A DNA stretch of 5,487 bases from Alphaproteobacteria bacterium (GTDB lineage: Bacteria > Pseudomonadota > Alphaproteobacteria > Sphingomonadales > Emcibacteraceae). This document shows positions 1-5,486 of the stretch, piece after piece. Numbering within the stretch: position 1 is the stretch's first letter; each line of letters opens with the position of its first letter. The position numbers were made by a program, and so were the translations under genes. A model generated the notes under the pieces. It was not told the origin of the DNA. It saw nothing but the letters and a program-made list of their open reading frames with translations, and searched no databases. Location of the stretch: the NCBI GenBank assembly GCA_013152615.1, contig JAADGA010000120.1:1-5487 (forward strand), read 5' to 3'.

Positions 1-1
1 C

Positions 2-1327
2 TGGAGCAGTAATTTCTTTAAAAACAATAACATTGCCTCACCGCGCCAATGGCTGGACCAATATTCCGGCGACAAAGCCGTCTATTTCAGTGATGATTCA
101 GGCCATAACGGCTGGGCCAACACCAAAGCCCTGCATCTGGCGGCTATCACTAAAAACACCAAAGATCCCGAAGGCGGGAAAATTATTCGCGATAGCAAAA
201 GCGGCATACCGAACGGCCTGCTGCTGGAAGATGCTCAAAAGCTGATGACAAAGCAGTTGCCCGACTGGACAGCGGCGCAGTATCAGGCCGCTGTCCGCGA
301 AATGACCCGCATCGCCAATGGCTTTGGCATTACCGGGATCAAGGATGCCAATGCCCGCGAGGCAATCTTAAAGGCCTATCATGACGTTGATCAGGCCGGG
401 GACCTGAGCCTGCATATTGCGGCCTGTATTGCGACGCCTTACGGTCACCGGGAAAAACCGCTGGATTATAGCCGTATTGAAAGGATGCGGGATAAATATG
501 CCTCGACCCATGTCGATACCCGCTATGTCAAGATTTTCCTTGACGGGGTGCCGACGGTGGCCCGCAGTGCCACTATGCTGGCACCCTACGTGGCCGACAA
601 GAATTTTCCGAAAAACTGGCGGGGATTTCTGCATATTGATCAGGCAACCCTGACCAAAGATATTACCGAGCTGGAAAAACGGGGCTTTACGGTAAAAATG
701 CATGCCGCCGGCGACCGGGCAGTTCACGAAGGCCTGAATGCGATTGAAAAAGCCCATCAAAATTCCGGGCGTTCAGATTTGCGGCATGAGCTGGCCCATG
801 CCGGCTTTGTCGCACCGGCGGATATTCCCCGTTTCCGGCAATTAAACGTGGTTGCGGATCTGTCCCCTTATATCTGGTATCCCTCTCCGATTATCCAGTC
901 GGTTCTTGATGCTCTGGGCAAGCGGGGCGAGCATTATTGGCCGATCCGGGATTATCTCAAGGCCGGGGCGCCGTTGCTCGCCGGGTCGGACTGGCCGTCT
1001 GCGGTGGCATCAATGAACCCCTGGATCGGCATCGCGGCCATGGTCACCCGGCGCGACCCCTTCGGTAAAACCCCCGGTGCCTTATGGCCTGAACAGGCGA
1101 TAACCCTGAAACAGGCTTTGAGAATTTTCACCATTGACGGCGCCAGAGCCCTTCGTCTGGGGGCAAAAACCGGCTCTATAAAAGTGGGTAAAGTTGCAGA
1201 TATGATCATATTGGGACAAAATCTGTTTACGGTTAACCCTGATGATATTGCCCGAACATCTGTGGAGATGACTTTGTTTGCCGGTAAAATTGTTTATCAA
1301 AAACCGGCGACACAACACAGGAAATAA
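2..1327 (+). CDS. YtcJ-type amidohydrolase (amidohydrolase family 3), 5'-truncated by the window edge
   Basis: Metal-dependent amidohydrolase of the YtcJ/AmdH-3 group; these act on amide, formyl or similar C-N bonds, and the substrate cannot be told from sequence. The frame is open from base 2, and residues upstream of the ATG at 245 (DDSGHNGWANTKAL, DPEGGKIIRD) already match the family, so 245 is an internal Met and not the start. The visible 441 residues lack the N-terminal beta-sandwich and the HxH metal motif. Seen in order, in fragment numbering: VKIFLDGVP with Lys177; KMHAAGDRAV with His234; RHELAHAG with His262 and His266; LLAGSDWPSAVASMNPW with Asp330; and the closing strand GSIKVGKVADMIIL. 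Full-length relatives are about 550 residues, so roughly 100-150 are missing. HELAHAG replaces the more common IEHAQ-type motif. The family call is firm; the substrate is unknown. There is no functional tie to the downstream genes, from which a hairpin and a promoter separate it. Confidence 0.93.
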   Translation, partial: WSSNFFKNNNIASPRQWLDQYSGDKAVYFSDDSGHNGWANTKALHLAAITKNTKDPEGGKIIRDSKSGIPNGLLLEDAQKLMTKQLPDWTAAQYQAAVREMTRIANGFGITGIKDANAREAILKAYHDVDQAGDLSLHIAACIATPYGHREKPLDYSRIERMRDKYASTHVDTRYVKIFLDGVPTVARSATMLAPYVADKNFPKNWRGFLHIDQATLTKDITELEKRGFTVKMHAAGDRAVHEGLNAIEKAHQNSGRSDLRHELAHAGFVAPADIPRFRQLNVVADLSPYIWYPSPIIQSVLDALGKRGEHYWPIRDYLKAGAPLLAGSDWPSAVASMNPWIGIAAMVTRRDPFGKTPGALWPEQAITLKQALRIFTIDGARALRLGAKTGSIKVGKVADMIILGQNLFTVNPDDIARTSVEMTLFAGKIVYQKPATQHRK

Positions 1328-1333
1328 CAGTGT

Positions 1334-1369
1334 GTCCTGCGGCTGGATAGCGTCATTATCCGGCAGGAC
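1334..1369 (+). terminator. Hairpin just after the amidohydrolase stop, possible terminator
   Basis: GTCCTGC (1334-1340) pairs with GCAGGAC (1363-1369). Inside it, GGATA (1345-1349) pairs with TATCC (1357-1361) around a 7-base loop. An alternative inner pairing, GCTGGATA with TATCCGGC, gives 8 pairs including one G-U. The hairpin begins 6 bases after the amidohydrolase TAA, the right place for a terminator. The 3' flank is TATGTTTA rather than a clean U-run, so intrinsic termination would be weak. The right arm lies just upstream of the -35 box at 1374. Confidence 0.4.
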
Positions 1370-1401
1370 TATGTTTACAGCGTCAGAAAATAAGCTAATC
1401 T
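1344..1401 (+). repeat. Imperfect direct repeat, copy A (promoter-bearing segment)
   Basis: This segment aligns with 2098-2160 at roughly 80% identity by eye with a few small gaps. The best-kept parts are TATGTT-ACAGCGT, AGAAAATAAG and TAATCT. Copy A runs from just after the amidohydrolase into the promoter -10 box and stops where the lspA remnant becomes recognisable. It has no terminal inverted repeats or target-site duplications that I can see, so I do not call it a mobile element. Confidence 0.65.
1374..1401 (+). promoter_or_regulatory. Sigma70-like promoter A, upstream of the lspA remnant and lipoprotein
   Basis: TTTACA (1374-1379), a 16-base spacer, then TAATCT (1396-1401). This is one mismatch from TTGACA and a usable -10. 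The same arrangement recurs upstream of mutL. Transcription would start near 1408, giving the lipoprotein gene a leader of about 220 bases made up of the lspA fragment. Confidence 0.5.
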
Positions 1402-1640
1402 GGCGATCGGGGTGGCCGCGGTAATATTTATGGCCGGGCGGTTATGGGACCGATTTTGGGCAATTTAATCCTGATAACGGGTCATTTTCCATCTTTAATG
1501 TCGCGGACAGTTGCATAACGCCCGGGGCCGCGCTATTGATGTGGGATAATTTTTCCGGGCCAAAATCCGGAAAGAAATCGTCTGAGGTAAGTTGGTGCTG
1601 GTCAGCTGTGGTAAAAAGGAAATTAAAGCGTGCAATATAA
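1394..1640 (+). pseudogene. lspA: lspA (signal peptidase II) remnant, C-terminal part, frameshifted
   Basis: Two adjoining frames together reproduce the C-terminal half of the lipoprotein signal peptidase. In one frame 1400-1453 reads LAIGVAAVIFMAGRLWDR, matching the family's fourth-helix segment ending GNLIDR. In the next frame 1452-1553 reads DFGQFNPDNGSF, then FNVADSCITPGAALLM, matching the DF...FNVADSAIT-GAALLL block. Both catalytic Asp motifs (the D of DR, and FNxAD) are recognisable. The family normally has about 7 residues between DR and DF. Here gaccga and gatttt are fused, which fits a deletion of about 23 bases causing the frameshift. The N-terminal two-thirds is missing, with a TAA at 1391 just upstream. 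The second frame runs on to a TAA at 1638-1640. GN has become GR. It lies directly before a DUF3035 lipoprotein gene, where lspA is commonly found in alphaproteobacteria. It cannot encode a working peptidase, so lipoprotein maturation would need another lspA elsewhere. Confidence 0.75.
1550..1575 (+). other. Short perfect inverted repeat in the lipoprotein leader
   Basis: TTTCCGG (1552-1558) and CCGGAAA (1567-1573) form a 7-bp stem with an 8-base loop, extendable by one G-U and one A-U pair. It lies at the end of the lspA remnant, about 55 bases before the lipoprotein start, and no T-run follows on either strand. It may simply be a structure in the leader RNA; no function is claimed. Confidence 0.3.
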
Positions 1641-1860
1641 ATGGTTATTAAGGGTTATTGTTCCGGCAGCAGCACTGCTGCTTGCGGCCTGTTCAGGCCT
1701 TGGCAGCCCGGATGAATTCAGCGTATTGAAAAATCCGCCGCTGATCATTCCGCCGGAATATCATTTGCGTCCGCCGGGGGACGATAGCGGCCTGCAAAAC
1801 ACCTTCACCCCACAGGAAATAGCCAAACGTGCGCTGTTTGGGGCCGTGCCGAAGGGCTAG
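1630..1860 (+). CDS. Short DUF3035-family outer-membrane lipoprotein (BamF-like)
   Basis: A 76-residue predicted lipoprotein. Positively charged start (MQYKWLLR), hydrophobic core, and lipobox LLAAC with Cys21 as the lipidated residue followed by Ser, favouring outer-membrane sorting. After it come PDEFSVLKNPPLIIPPEYHLRPPG, residues 27-50, which match the DEF-V---PL-IPP-y-LRPP signature of DUF3035. As I recall, this alphaproteobacterial family includes the protein called BamF in the Caulobacter outer-membrane protein assembly complex; a role here is inferred from family only. Family members are commonly 120-200 residues. Here the part after LRPP is cut to about 25 residues ending ALFGAVPKG, which resembles the family's ALFG-type segment. 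The start is the GTG at 1630, preceded by AAGGA (1616-1620) with 9 bases between. Its usual partner lspA survives upstream only as a fragment. Confidence 0.8.
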   Translation: MQYKWLLRVIVPAAALLLAACSGLGSPDEFSVLKNPPLIIPPEYHLRPPGDDSGLQNTFTPQEIAKRALFGAVPKG

Positions 1861-1887
1861 GTCACAGCTGTCAGGATGGTTCCGTTC

Positions 1888-2070
1888 CTATCTGGCCTGA
1901 TGTCGGCGGGACAGGACCCAGGCGACTGAGGTAAAAAGTAACGCTGTTCCCAGAACATAGACCGAAATGTTATGGCCACCCGCCAGACCGTCGGCGGCTG
2001 TTGTGATCAACCCCAGTCCCAGTCCGAAAATCAAGCCGTTTACAAGTCGTATCATCAATCCGTCTTTCAT
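1888..2070 (-). CDS. Possible small two-helix membrane protein, unknown
   Basis: A 60-residue minus-strand frame not recognised as a known family. It contains two hydrophobic stretches, about residues 9-28 (LVNGLIFGLGLGLITTAADG) and 35-53 (ISVYVLGTALLFTSVAWVL), separated by a short polar turn (AGGHN) and ending in a basic tail, SRRHQAR. That arrangement is what a small inner-membrane hairpin protein would show, and the overlapping plus-strand frame is less protein-like. The ATG at 2070 has no clear ribosome binding site. A second ATG at 2055 (MIRLVNG...) has a weak GACGGA upstream and keeps both helices. It lies opposite the two flanking plus-strand genes, in the space where M16 peptidase genes often lie. 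It could be chance hydrophobic translation. Confidence 0.45.
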   Translation of the reverse strand: MKDGLMIRLVNGLIFGLGLGLITTAADGLAGGHNISVYVLGTALLFTSVAWVLSRRHQAR

Positions 2071-2097
2071 GTTTCAATGCTGCCGCCGCTGTTTTTG

Positions 2098-2160
2098 TGG
2101 ATATTGGCGATTATTATTTGGCGGGAATATGTTCACAGCGTGAAGAAAATAAGGTAATCT
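2098..2160 (+). repeat. Imperfect direct repeat, copy B (promoter-bearing segment)
   Basis: Partner of 1344-1401, with the same promoter elements and flanking bases. Copy B does not keep the hairpin seen around copy A. Its plus-strand translation ends with WREYVHSVKKIR before a TAA at 2155, and copy A similarly reads RQDYVYSVRK before its TAA at 1391. That may reflect shared origin from the 3' end of a coding sequence, or just the shared DNA. Confidence 0.65.
2132..2160 (+). promoter_or_regulatory. Sigma70-like promoter B for mutL
   Basis: TTCACA (2132-2137), a 17-base spacer, then TAATCT (2155-2160). Expected transcription start is near 2167. The AAGG at 2151-2154 lies in the promoter spacer and would not be in the mRNA, so it cannot serve as the mutL ribosome binding site. 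This bears on the choice of mutL start. Confidence 0.55.
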
Positions 2161-2182
2161 CGTGACGATATAATTTTGCGCT

Positions 2183-2186
2183 GGAG
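2183..2186 (+). promoter_or_regulatory. Ribosome binding site pointing to a CTG start for mutL
   Basis: GGAG at 2183-2186 is followed after 7 bases by CTG at 2194-2196 in the mutL frame. No ATG or GTG lies in frame between the TAA at 2155 and the conserved N-terminus. The only other usual start, TTG at 2176, lies upstream of this GGAG, and no Shine-Dalgarno sequence precedes it within the predicted transcript. Confidence 0.5.
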
Positions 2187-2193
2187 CCTGACC

Positions 2194-4023
2194 CTGATCA
2201 TACGCCGTCTATCAGAAAATACCATCAATAAAATTGCCGCAGGCGAAGTTATTGAACGGCCGTCGAGCGCGGTAAAAGAGCTGGTGGAAAATGCCATTGA
2301 TGCCGGGGCGCATGACATTCGGGTGGTGATGGCCGGTGGCGGTCGGGAATTGATTCTGATCAGTGACGATGGCTGCGGCATGGGCCCGCATGACCTCGAA
2401 CTGGCGGTGGAACGCCATGCCACCTCCAAGCTGCGCGAGGATGATTTAAGTGACATCAGGACCATGGGGTTTCGCGGCGAGGCGCTGCCCTCAATCGCCG
2501 CTGTCAGCCACCTTACCATGATCAGCCGGGCGCAGGATCACGAGGAAAGCTGGAAAATCACTATCGACGGTGGCCATAAGAAACGCCTTCAGCCCGCCGC
2601 GCGCAAGGCCGGAACCCATATTGAAGTCCGCGATCTTTTCTATGCCACCCCGGCCCGGTTGAAATTTCTTAAAACCGACCGCACCGAATTTAATTATGCC
2701 CTTGATGTGATCAAGCGGCTGGCGATGGCCTATCCGGAGGTTGGTTTTTCGCTGATGGATGGCGATCGCCGCGCCTTTCAGGTTTCGGCGGCTCAGGGGG
2801 AATTGCTTGAGGTCAGGCTGCGCCGTCTTGTGGCGATACTCGGACCGGAATTTGGCAATAATATCATGGCCATTGATGTTAGCAGAGAGGATGAGGGCGG
2901 GGCTGTCACCCTGACAGGATATGCCGGTCTGCCGACCTATAACCGTGGCAATGCCCGCTATCAATATCTGTTTGTCAATGGCCGCCCGGTGAAGGATAAG
3001 CTGCTGAACGGGGCGGTGCGCGGGGCCTATATGGATTTTGTGGCGCGTAACCGCCATCCGGTTGTGGCGCTGTTCCTCACGGTGCCGACCGCTATGGTTG
3101 ATGTCAATGTCCACCCGGCCAAGGCCGAGGTCCGGTTTCGCGACAGCGGCTTGATCAGGGGCCTGATTGTTGGCGCCCTGAGGCGGGCATTGACAGCGGC
3201 CGGACACCGGGTGGCGACCACCGGCGGGCAATCAGCGCTGAGCGCCTTTCAGCCGGGCCGGGACAGGGCGTCTTTACCACAATATTCAGGACGCTCGCAA
3301 ACGTCATTCCCGACCCCTCCCGCGGCTTATAACGCCGGGCTTGGCGAACGCAGCCTCGACTTTCAGCACCCGCTTGAGCCGGGATTTGCGCCACCGGCGG
3401 GGCGGGTGGAAACGGACCTTGAGCAAGATGATAACGAAGTAGCCTATCCACTGGGCGCGGCCCGGGGCCAGCTTCATGAGACCTATATTGTCTCTCAGAC
3501 GCGTGACGGTATCATCATTGTCGATCAGCATGCGGCTCATGAACGGCTGGTTTATGAACGGCTGAAGGCTGATTTAATCACCAGGGATGTGCCGCGCCAA
3601 CTGTTGTTGATCCCCGAAGTGGTTGAGCTGGAACAGGAAGTGGTTGACCGTCTGGTGGCGCGGGCCGATGAATTGTGTGATCTGGGCCTGTCGCTGGAGG
3701 AATTCGGCCCCGGGGCCGTGGTGGTGCGCGAGCTGCCAGCCTTGCTCGGTGATACCGATATCAGGGGGCTGGTCCGCGACCTTGGTGACGATCTGATGGC
3801 GCTTGACCAGACCCTGCTGCTGTCCGAATGGCTGGCGGATATCTGTTCAACCATGGCCTGTCACGGTAGTGTCCGGGCGGGCCGACGGCTCACCCATGCC
3901 GAGATGAACGCCCTGCTTCGGCAAATGGAGCAGACCCCGCATTCGGGCCAATGTAATCATGGCCGTCCGACTTATGTCGACCTGAAATTATCCGATATTG
4001 AGCGGCTGTTTGGTCGGCGTTGA
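2194..4023 (+). CDS. mutL: DNA mismatch repair protein MutL, endonuclease type
   Basis: MutL joins MutS-recognised mismatches to strand removal. It has an N-terminal GHKL ATPase and a C-terminal dimerisation/nicking domain. Numbering from CTG 2194 (609 aa): [11 protein letters not shown] 9-19; KELVEN with ATP-site Glu29 and Asn33; DDGCGM 58-63; MGFRGEAL 91-98; [10 protein letters not shown] 260-269; [11 protein letters not shown] 305-315 with Lys310. A Pro/Gly/Ser-rich linker spans about 335-415. The C-terminal domain has [12 protein letters not shown] 444-455, an exact fit to the endonuclease motif DQHAxxExxxxE; QLLLIP 469-474, fitting the QxxLxP beta-clamp motif 25 residues later as in Bacillus Mut[10 protein letters not shown] 555-563; CNHGRP 587-592; and FGR 606-608. 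Thus a complete MutH-independent MutL. CNHGRP has Asn where many have Pro, which I believe is common in alphaproteobacteria. The CTG start gives the same distances to Glu29 and Asn33 as E. coli MutL; TTG 2176 would add 6 residues (MRWSLT). The 3' end overlaps a convergent small ORF by 36 bases. Confidence 0.97.
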   Translation: MIIRRLSENTINKIAAGEVIERPSSAVKELVENAIDAGAHDIRVVMAGGGRELILISDDGCGMGPHDLELAVERHATSKLREDDLSDIRTMGFRGEALPSIAAVSHLTMISRAQDHEESWKITIDGGHKKRLQPAARKAGTHIEVRDLFYATPARLKFLKTDRTEFNYALDVIKRLAMAYPEVGFSLMDGDRRAFQVSAAQGELLEVRLRRLVAILGPEFGNNIMAIDVSREDEGGAVTLTGYAGLPTYNRGNARYQYLFVNGRPVKDKLLNGAVRGAYMDFVARNRHPVVALFLTVPTAMVDVNVHPAKAEVRFRDSGLIRGLIVGALRRALTAAGHRVATTGGQSALSAFQPGRDRASLPQYSGRSQTSFPTPPAAYNAGLGERSLDFQHPLEPGFAPPAGRVETDLEQDDNEVAYPLGAARGQLHETYIVSQTRDGIIIVDQHAAHERLVYERLKADLITRDVPRQLLLIPEVVELEQEVVDRLVARADELCDLGLSLEEFGPGAVVVRELPALLGDTDIRGLVRDLGDDLMALDQTLLLSEWLADICSTMACHGSVRAGRRLTHAEMNALLRQMEQTPHSGQCNHGRPTYVDLKLSDIERLFGRR

Positions 4024-4209
4024 GCCAGCTGTCTTGTGATATTCCTTCAATTCCTCAATGGCGATATGCAGATGAAGGCCGACAAAGTCCAGTTTGGCAT
4101 TATCGGCTTCCTGACAGAGATAGCACAGAGCATTGATCATCCCGGCATATTCATATTCCATGGCGGCGACATATTGTTCCGGGGTAAAGCACCCCTTTTT
4201 TAAACCCAT
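3988..4209 (-). CDS. Small protein of unknown function, convergent with and overlapping mutL
   Basis: A minus-strand frame of 73 residues from the ATG at 4209, or 82 from the ATG at 4236. I do not recognise the family. The core [20 protein letters not shown] and the later [17 protein letters not shown] look like two amphipathic, mostly acidic helices joined by a loop containing a CxxC-like pair (CYLCQEA), and the tail is basic/polar. There is no signal peptide or membrane segment. The 4209 start is preferred because AAGGA (4220-4224 on this strand) precedes it by 10 bases, whereas 4236 has no such site. The final 12 codons run antisense to the mutL 3' end. The gene lies downstream of rsmD on the same strand, 99 bases away, so it could be the last gene of that operon or be expressed from its own AT-rich upstream region. 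The well-formed helical pattern favours a real gene. Confidence 0.6.
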   Translation of the reverse strand: MGLKKGCFTPEQYVAAMEYEYAGMINALCYLCQEADNAKLDFVGLHLHIAIEELKEYHKTAGSTPTKQPLNIG

Positions 4210-4236
4210 AAGTCGTATATCCTTGCATTTAAACAT

Positions 4237-4256
4237 ATTAATACGTGCATATTAAT
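4237..4256. promoter_or_regulatory. AT-rich palindrome upstream of the small ORF, operator or promoter candidate
   Basis: ATTAATA (4237-4243), CGTGCA, TATTAAT (4250-4256): a perfect 7-bp inverted repeat. The sequence CATATTAAT also occurs twice directly (4234-4242 and 4248-4256). It lies 28-47 bases upstream of the preferred start of the small minus-strand ORF and in the rsmD downstream spacer. Its position and symmetry suit a repressor operator or a -10 region on the minus strand. I found no convincing -35, and AT-rich DNA gives such palindromes by chance fairly often. Confidence 0.35.
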
Positions 4257-4308
4257 CAGGGACAGCAACAAATAGCAAGCAAGAAAATAAAATTTATCCC
4301 TTCCCGTT

Positions 4309-4857
4309 TCAGGGGGTATAGCGCAGAAGGCAGAAACGGGATTTCCCACAGGTTTTTTCTTTCACCATAGGGAAAGAATCAGGAAATATCAAGTCGTTAC
4401 GTAATGAATATTCAACAATAATCATAGAACCACCGGTCAGGTAATTTTTCTCTGCCAAGGCGGACAGGCTAGTATTAATCAGGTCAAGGTTGTAGGGTGG
4501 GTCAAGAAAAACCATATCATAGTGCCGGGATGAGGGCGGAAACCGCGGCGCCGCCACACAGTGCGTCAGTGTCGCTTTCCCGACCGCCAGCCGGGCTATA
4601 TTTTGGCTGACCAGGCGCAGGGCTTGCGGGCTGTTATCAAAGAAAGTGACATGGCCAGCCCCCCGGGACAGGGCCTCCAGCCCCATGGCGCCGGTCCCGG
4701 CAAAGACATCAAGCACCCGCGCACCCTCAAGCTCCGCTGAAGAATGACCGAGAATGTTAAAGATAGTTTCGCGCATACGGTCAGAGGTTGGCCGGATCAT
4801 GTCGTCGCCGGGGGTGACCAATTTGCGCCCACGGTATTTGCCAGCGATAATTCTCAT
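4309..4857 (-). CDS. rsmD: 16S rRNA (guanine966-N2)-methyltransferase RsmD
   Basis: Uses S-adenosylmethionine to methylate N2 of G966 in 16S rRNA during assembly of the small ribosomal subunit; acts in the cytosol. The 182 residues match the usual family length. Seen in order: MRIIAGKYRGRKL at the N-terminus; RPTSDRMRETIFNIL at 22-36; the SAM-binding loop VLDVFAGTGAMGLEALSRGA at 48-67; FFDNS at 72-76 at the end of the second strand; and the catalytic N-methyltransferase motif DPPY at 119-122. The start ATG at 4857 overlaps the stop of the upstream rluB-like gene (ATGA, 4854-4857) and has only a poor ribosome binding site, so translational coupling is likely. No frameshift or missing motif was seen. 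I saw no clear terminator in the 72 bases downstream before the palindrome. Confidence 0.95.
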   Translation of the reverse strand: MRIIAGKYRGRKLVTPGDDMIRPTSDRMRETIFNILGHSSAELEGARVLDVFAGTGAMGLEALSRGAGHVTFFDNSPQALRLVSQNIARLAVGKATLTHCVAAPRFPPSSRHYDMVFLDPPYNLDLINTSLSALAEKNYLTGGSMIIVEYSLRNDLIFPDSFPMVKEKTCGKSRFCLLRYTP

Positions 4858-5486
4858 TTTTTAGCCGGGGTCCTGGCGGTTATTCCCGGGCGTTTCGGGT
4901 CTTTTCGCTTTTTATTGATCCGGCGTTTATTGGTTTTTGGTTTGGCCTTTGCCCAGCCGCTTCGTGAGTTTTTCGTCGGGGTATTTATGTCTTTCGAAGC
5001 GGGGTCGGCAGCGTCCCGGTCTTTTAAAAAATCCGCACAAAACAGCCGCAGCTCGCGCGGATTGACCATTTCAATAGCGCCGCGTTTCATCTGGTCCAGT
5101 TGAAACGGGCCGAAAGACAGGCGAATCAGCCGGGTCACCTGCAGACCGATATAGTCGAGCAGCTTTCTGACCTCACGGTTTTTGCCTTCACGGATACTGA
5201 TGGTCAGCCAGATATTGGATTTTTCCCGGCTTTCATCAATATCGATTTCCACCCCGCGGTAGCTCACGCCCTCAAGCGTAATACCATGTTTGATTTCGGT
5301 GAGCTTATTCCGGTCGAAATAACCATAGCAGCGGACTTTATAGCGGCGGACCCAGCCGGTTGACGGCAGTTCCAGCCAGCGCGCCAGCTCGCCGTCATTG
5401 GTCATCAACAGCAGGCCCTCGGTCGTCAGATCAAGTCGGCCAACCGACAATACCCGGGGCATATTGGACGGCATGGCCTCAAATAC
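4854..5486 (-). CDS. rluB: RluB-like 23S rRNA pseudouridine synthase, N-terminus cut by the window edge
   Basis: Member of the RsuA/RluB/RluE/RluF pseudouridine synthase group, which isomerises uridine in rRNA; RluB acts on U2605 of 23S rRNA in E. coli. The frame is open to the right edge; the Met at 5474 is internal, since VFEA before it also matches the family. The missing part would include the N-terminal S4 RNA-binding domain. In the 210 visible residues: VGRLDLTTEGLLLMTNDGELA with catalytic Asp19; WVRRYKVRCYG at about 45-55; EGKNREVRKLLDYIGL at 101-116; and RLIRLSFGPFQL at 119-130. From about 155 to the end is a low-complexity Lys/Arg-rich tail (for example KTNKRRINKKRKDPKRP), which probably adds RNA or ribosome contact. 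The family is certain. The RluB label rests on motif style and linkage to rsmD, and another RsuA-group specificity is possible. Confidence 0.88.
   Translation of the reverse strand, partial: VFEAMPSNMPRVLSVGRLDLTTEGLLLMTNDGELARWLELPSTGWVRRYKVRCYGYFDRNKLTEIKHGITLEGVSYRGVEIDIDESREKSNIWLTISIREGKNREVRKLLDYIGLQVTRLIRLSFGPFQLDQMKRGAIEMVNPRELRLFCADFLKDRDAADPASKDINTPTKNSRSGWAKAKPKTNKRRINKKRKDPKRPGITARTPAKK

Noticed and set aside
245..1327. ATG at 245 as the amidohydrolase start
   Set aside because: The same frame is open to base 2 and the 81 residues before it match the family (SGHNGWANTKAL, DPEGGKI), so this Met is internal.
1591..1647. Lipobox-like LVLVSCGKKE in another frame just before the DUF3035 gene
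   Set aside because: Only about 18 residues before a stop, and no proper signal peptide; the real lipobox is in the gene starting at 1630.
1972..2157. Plus-strand 61-residue frame ending in a hydrophobic stretch and a basic tail
   Set aside because: Its first half is low-quality polar sequence antisense to a better membrane-protein frame, and its end lies in the promoter repeat; the ATG at 2077 has no ribosome binding site.
1344..2160. Direct repeats as the ends of a mobile element or composite cassette
   Set aside because: No transposase, terminal inverted repeats or target duplications; the repeats are diverged and explained by shared promoter sequence.
2176..2193. TTG at 2176 as the mutL start
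   Set aside because: It is possible but less supported: it adds MRWSLT before the conserved N-terminus, puts the GGAG inside the gene, and leaves almost no leader after the predicted promoter.
2491..3231. 246-residue minus-strand open frame inside mutL
   Set aside because: It runs antisense to strongly conserved MutL motifs, and its translation has no family features; a shadow of mutL codon use.
4744..5363. Plus-strand open frames across rsmD and rluB
   Set aside because: They lie opposite clearly conserved protein motifs and have no recognisable domain.
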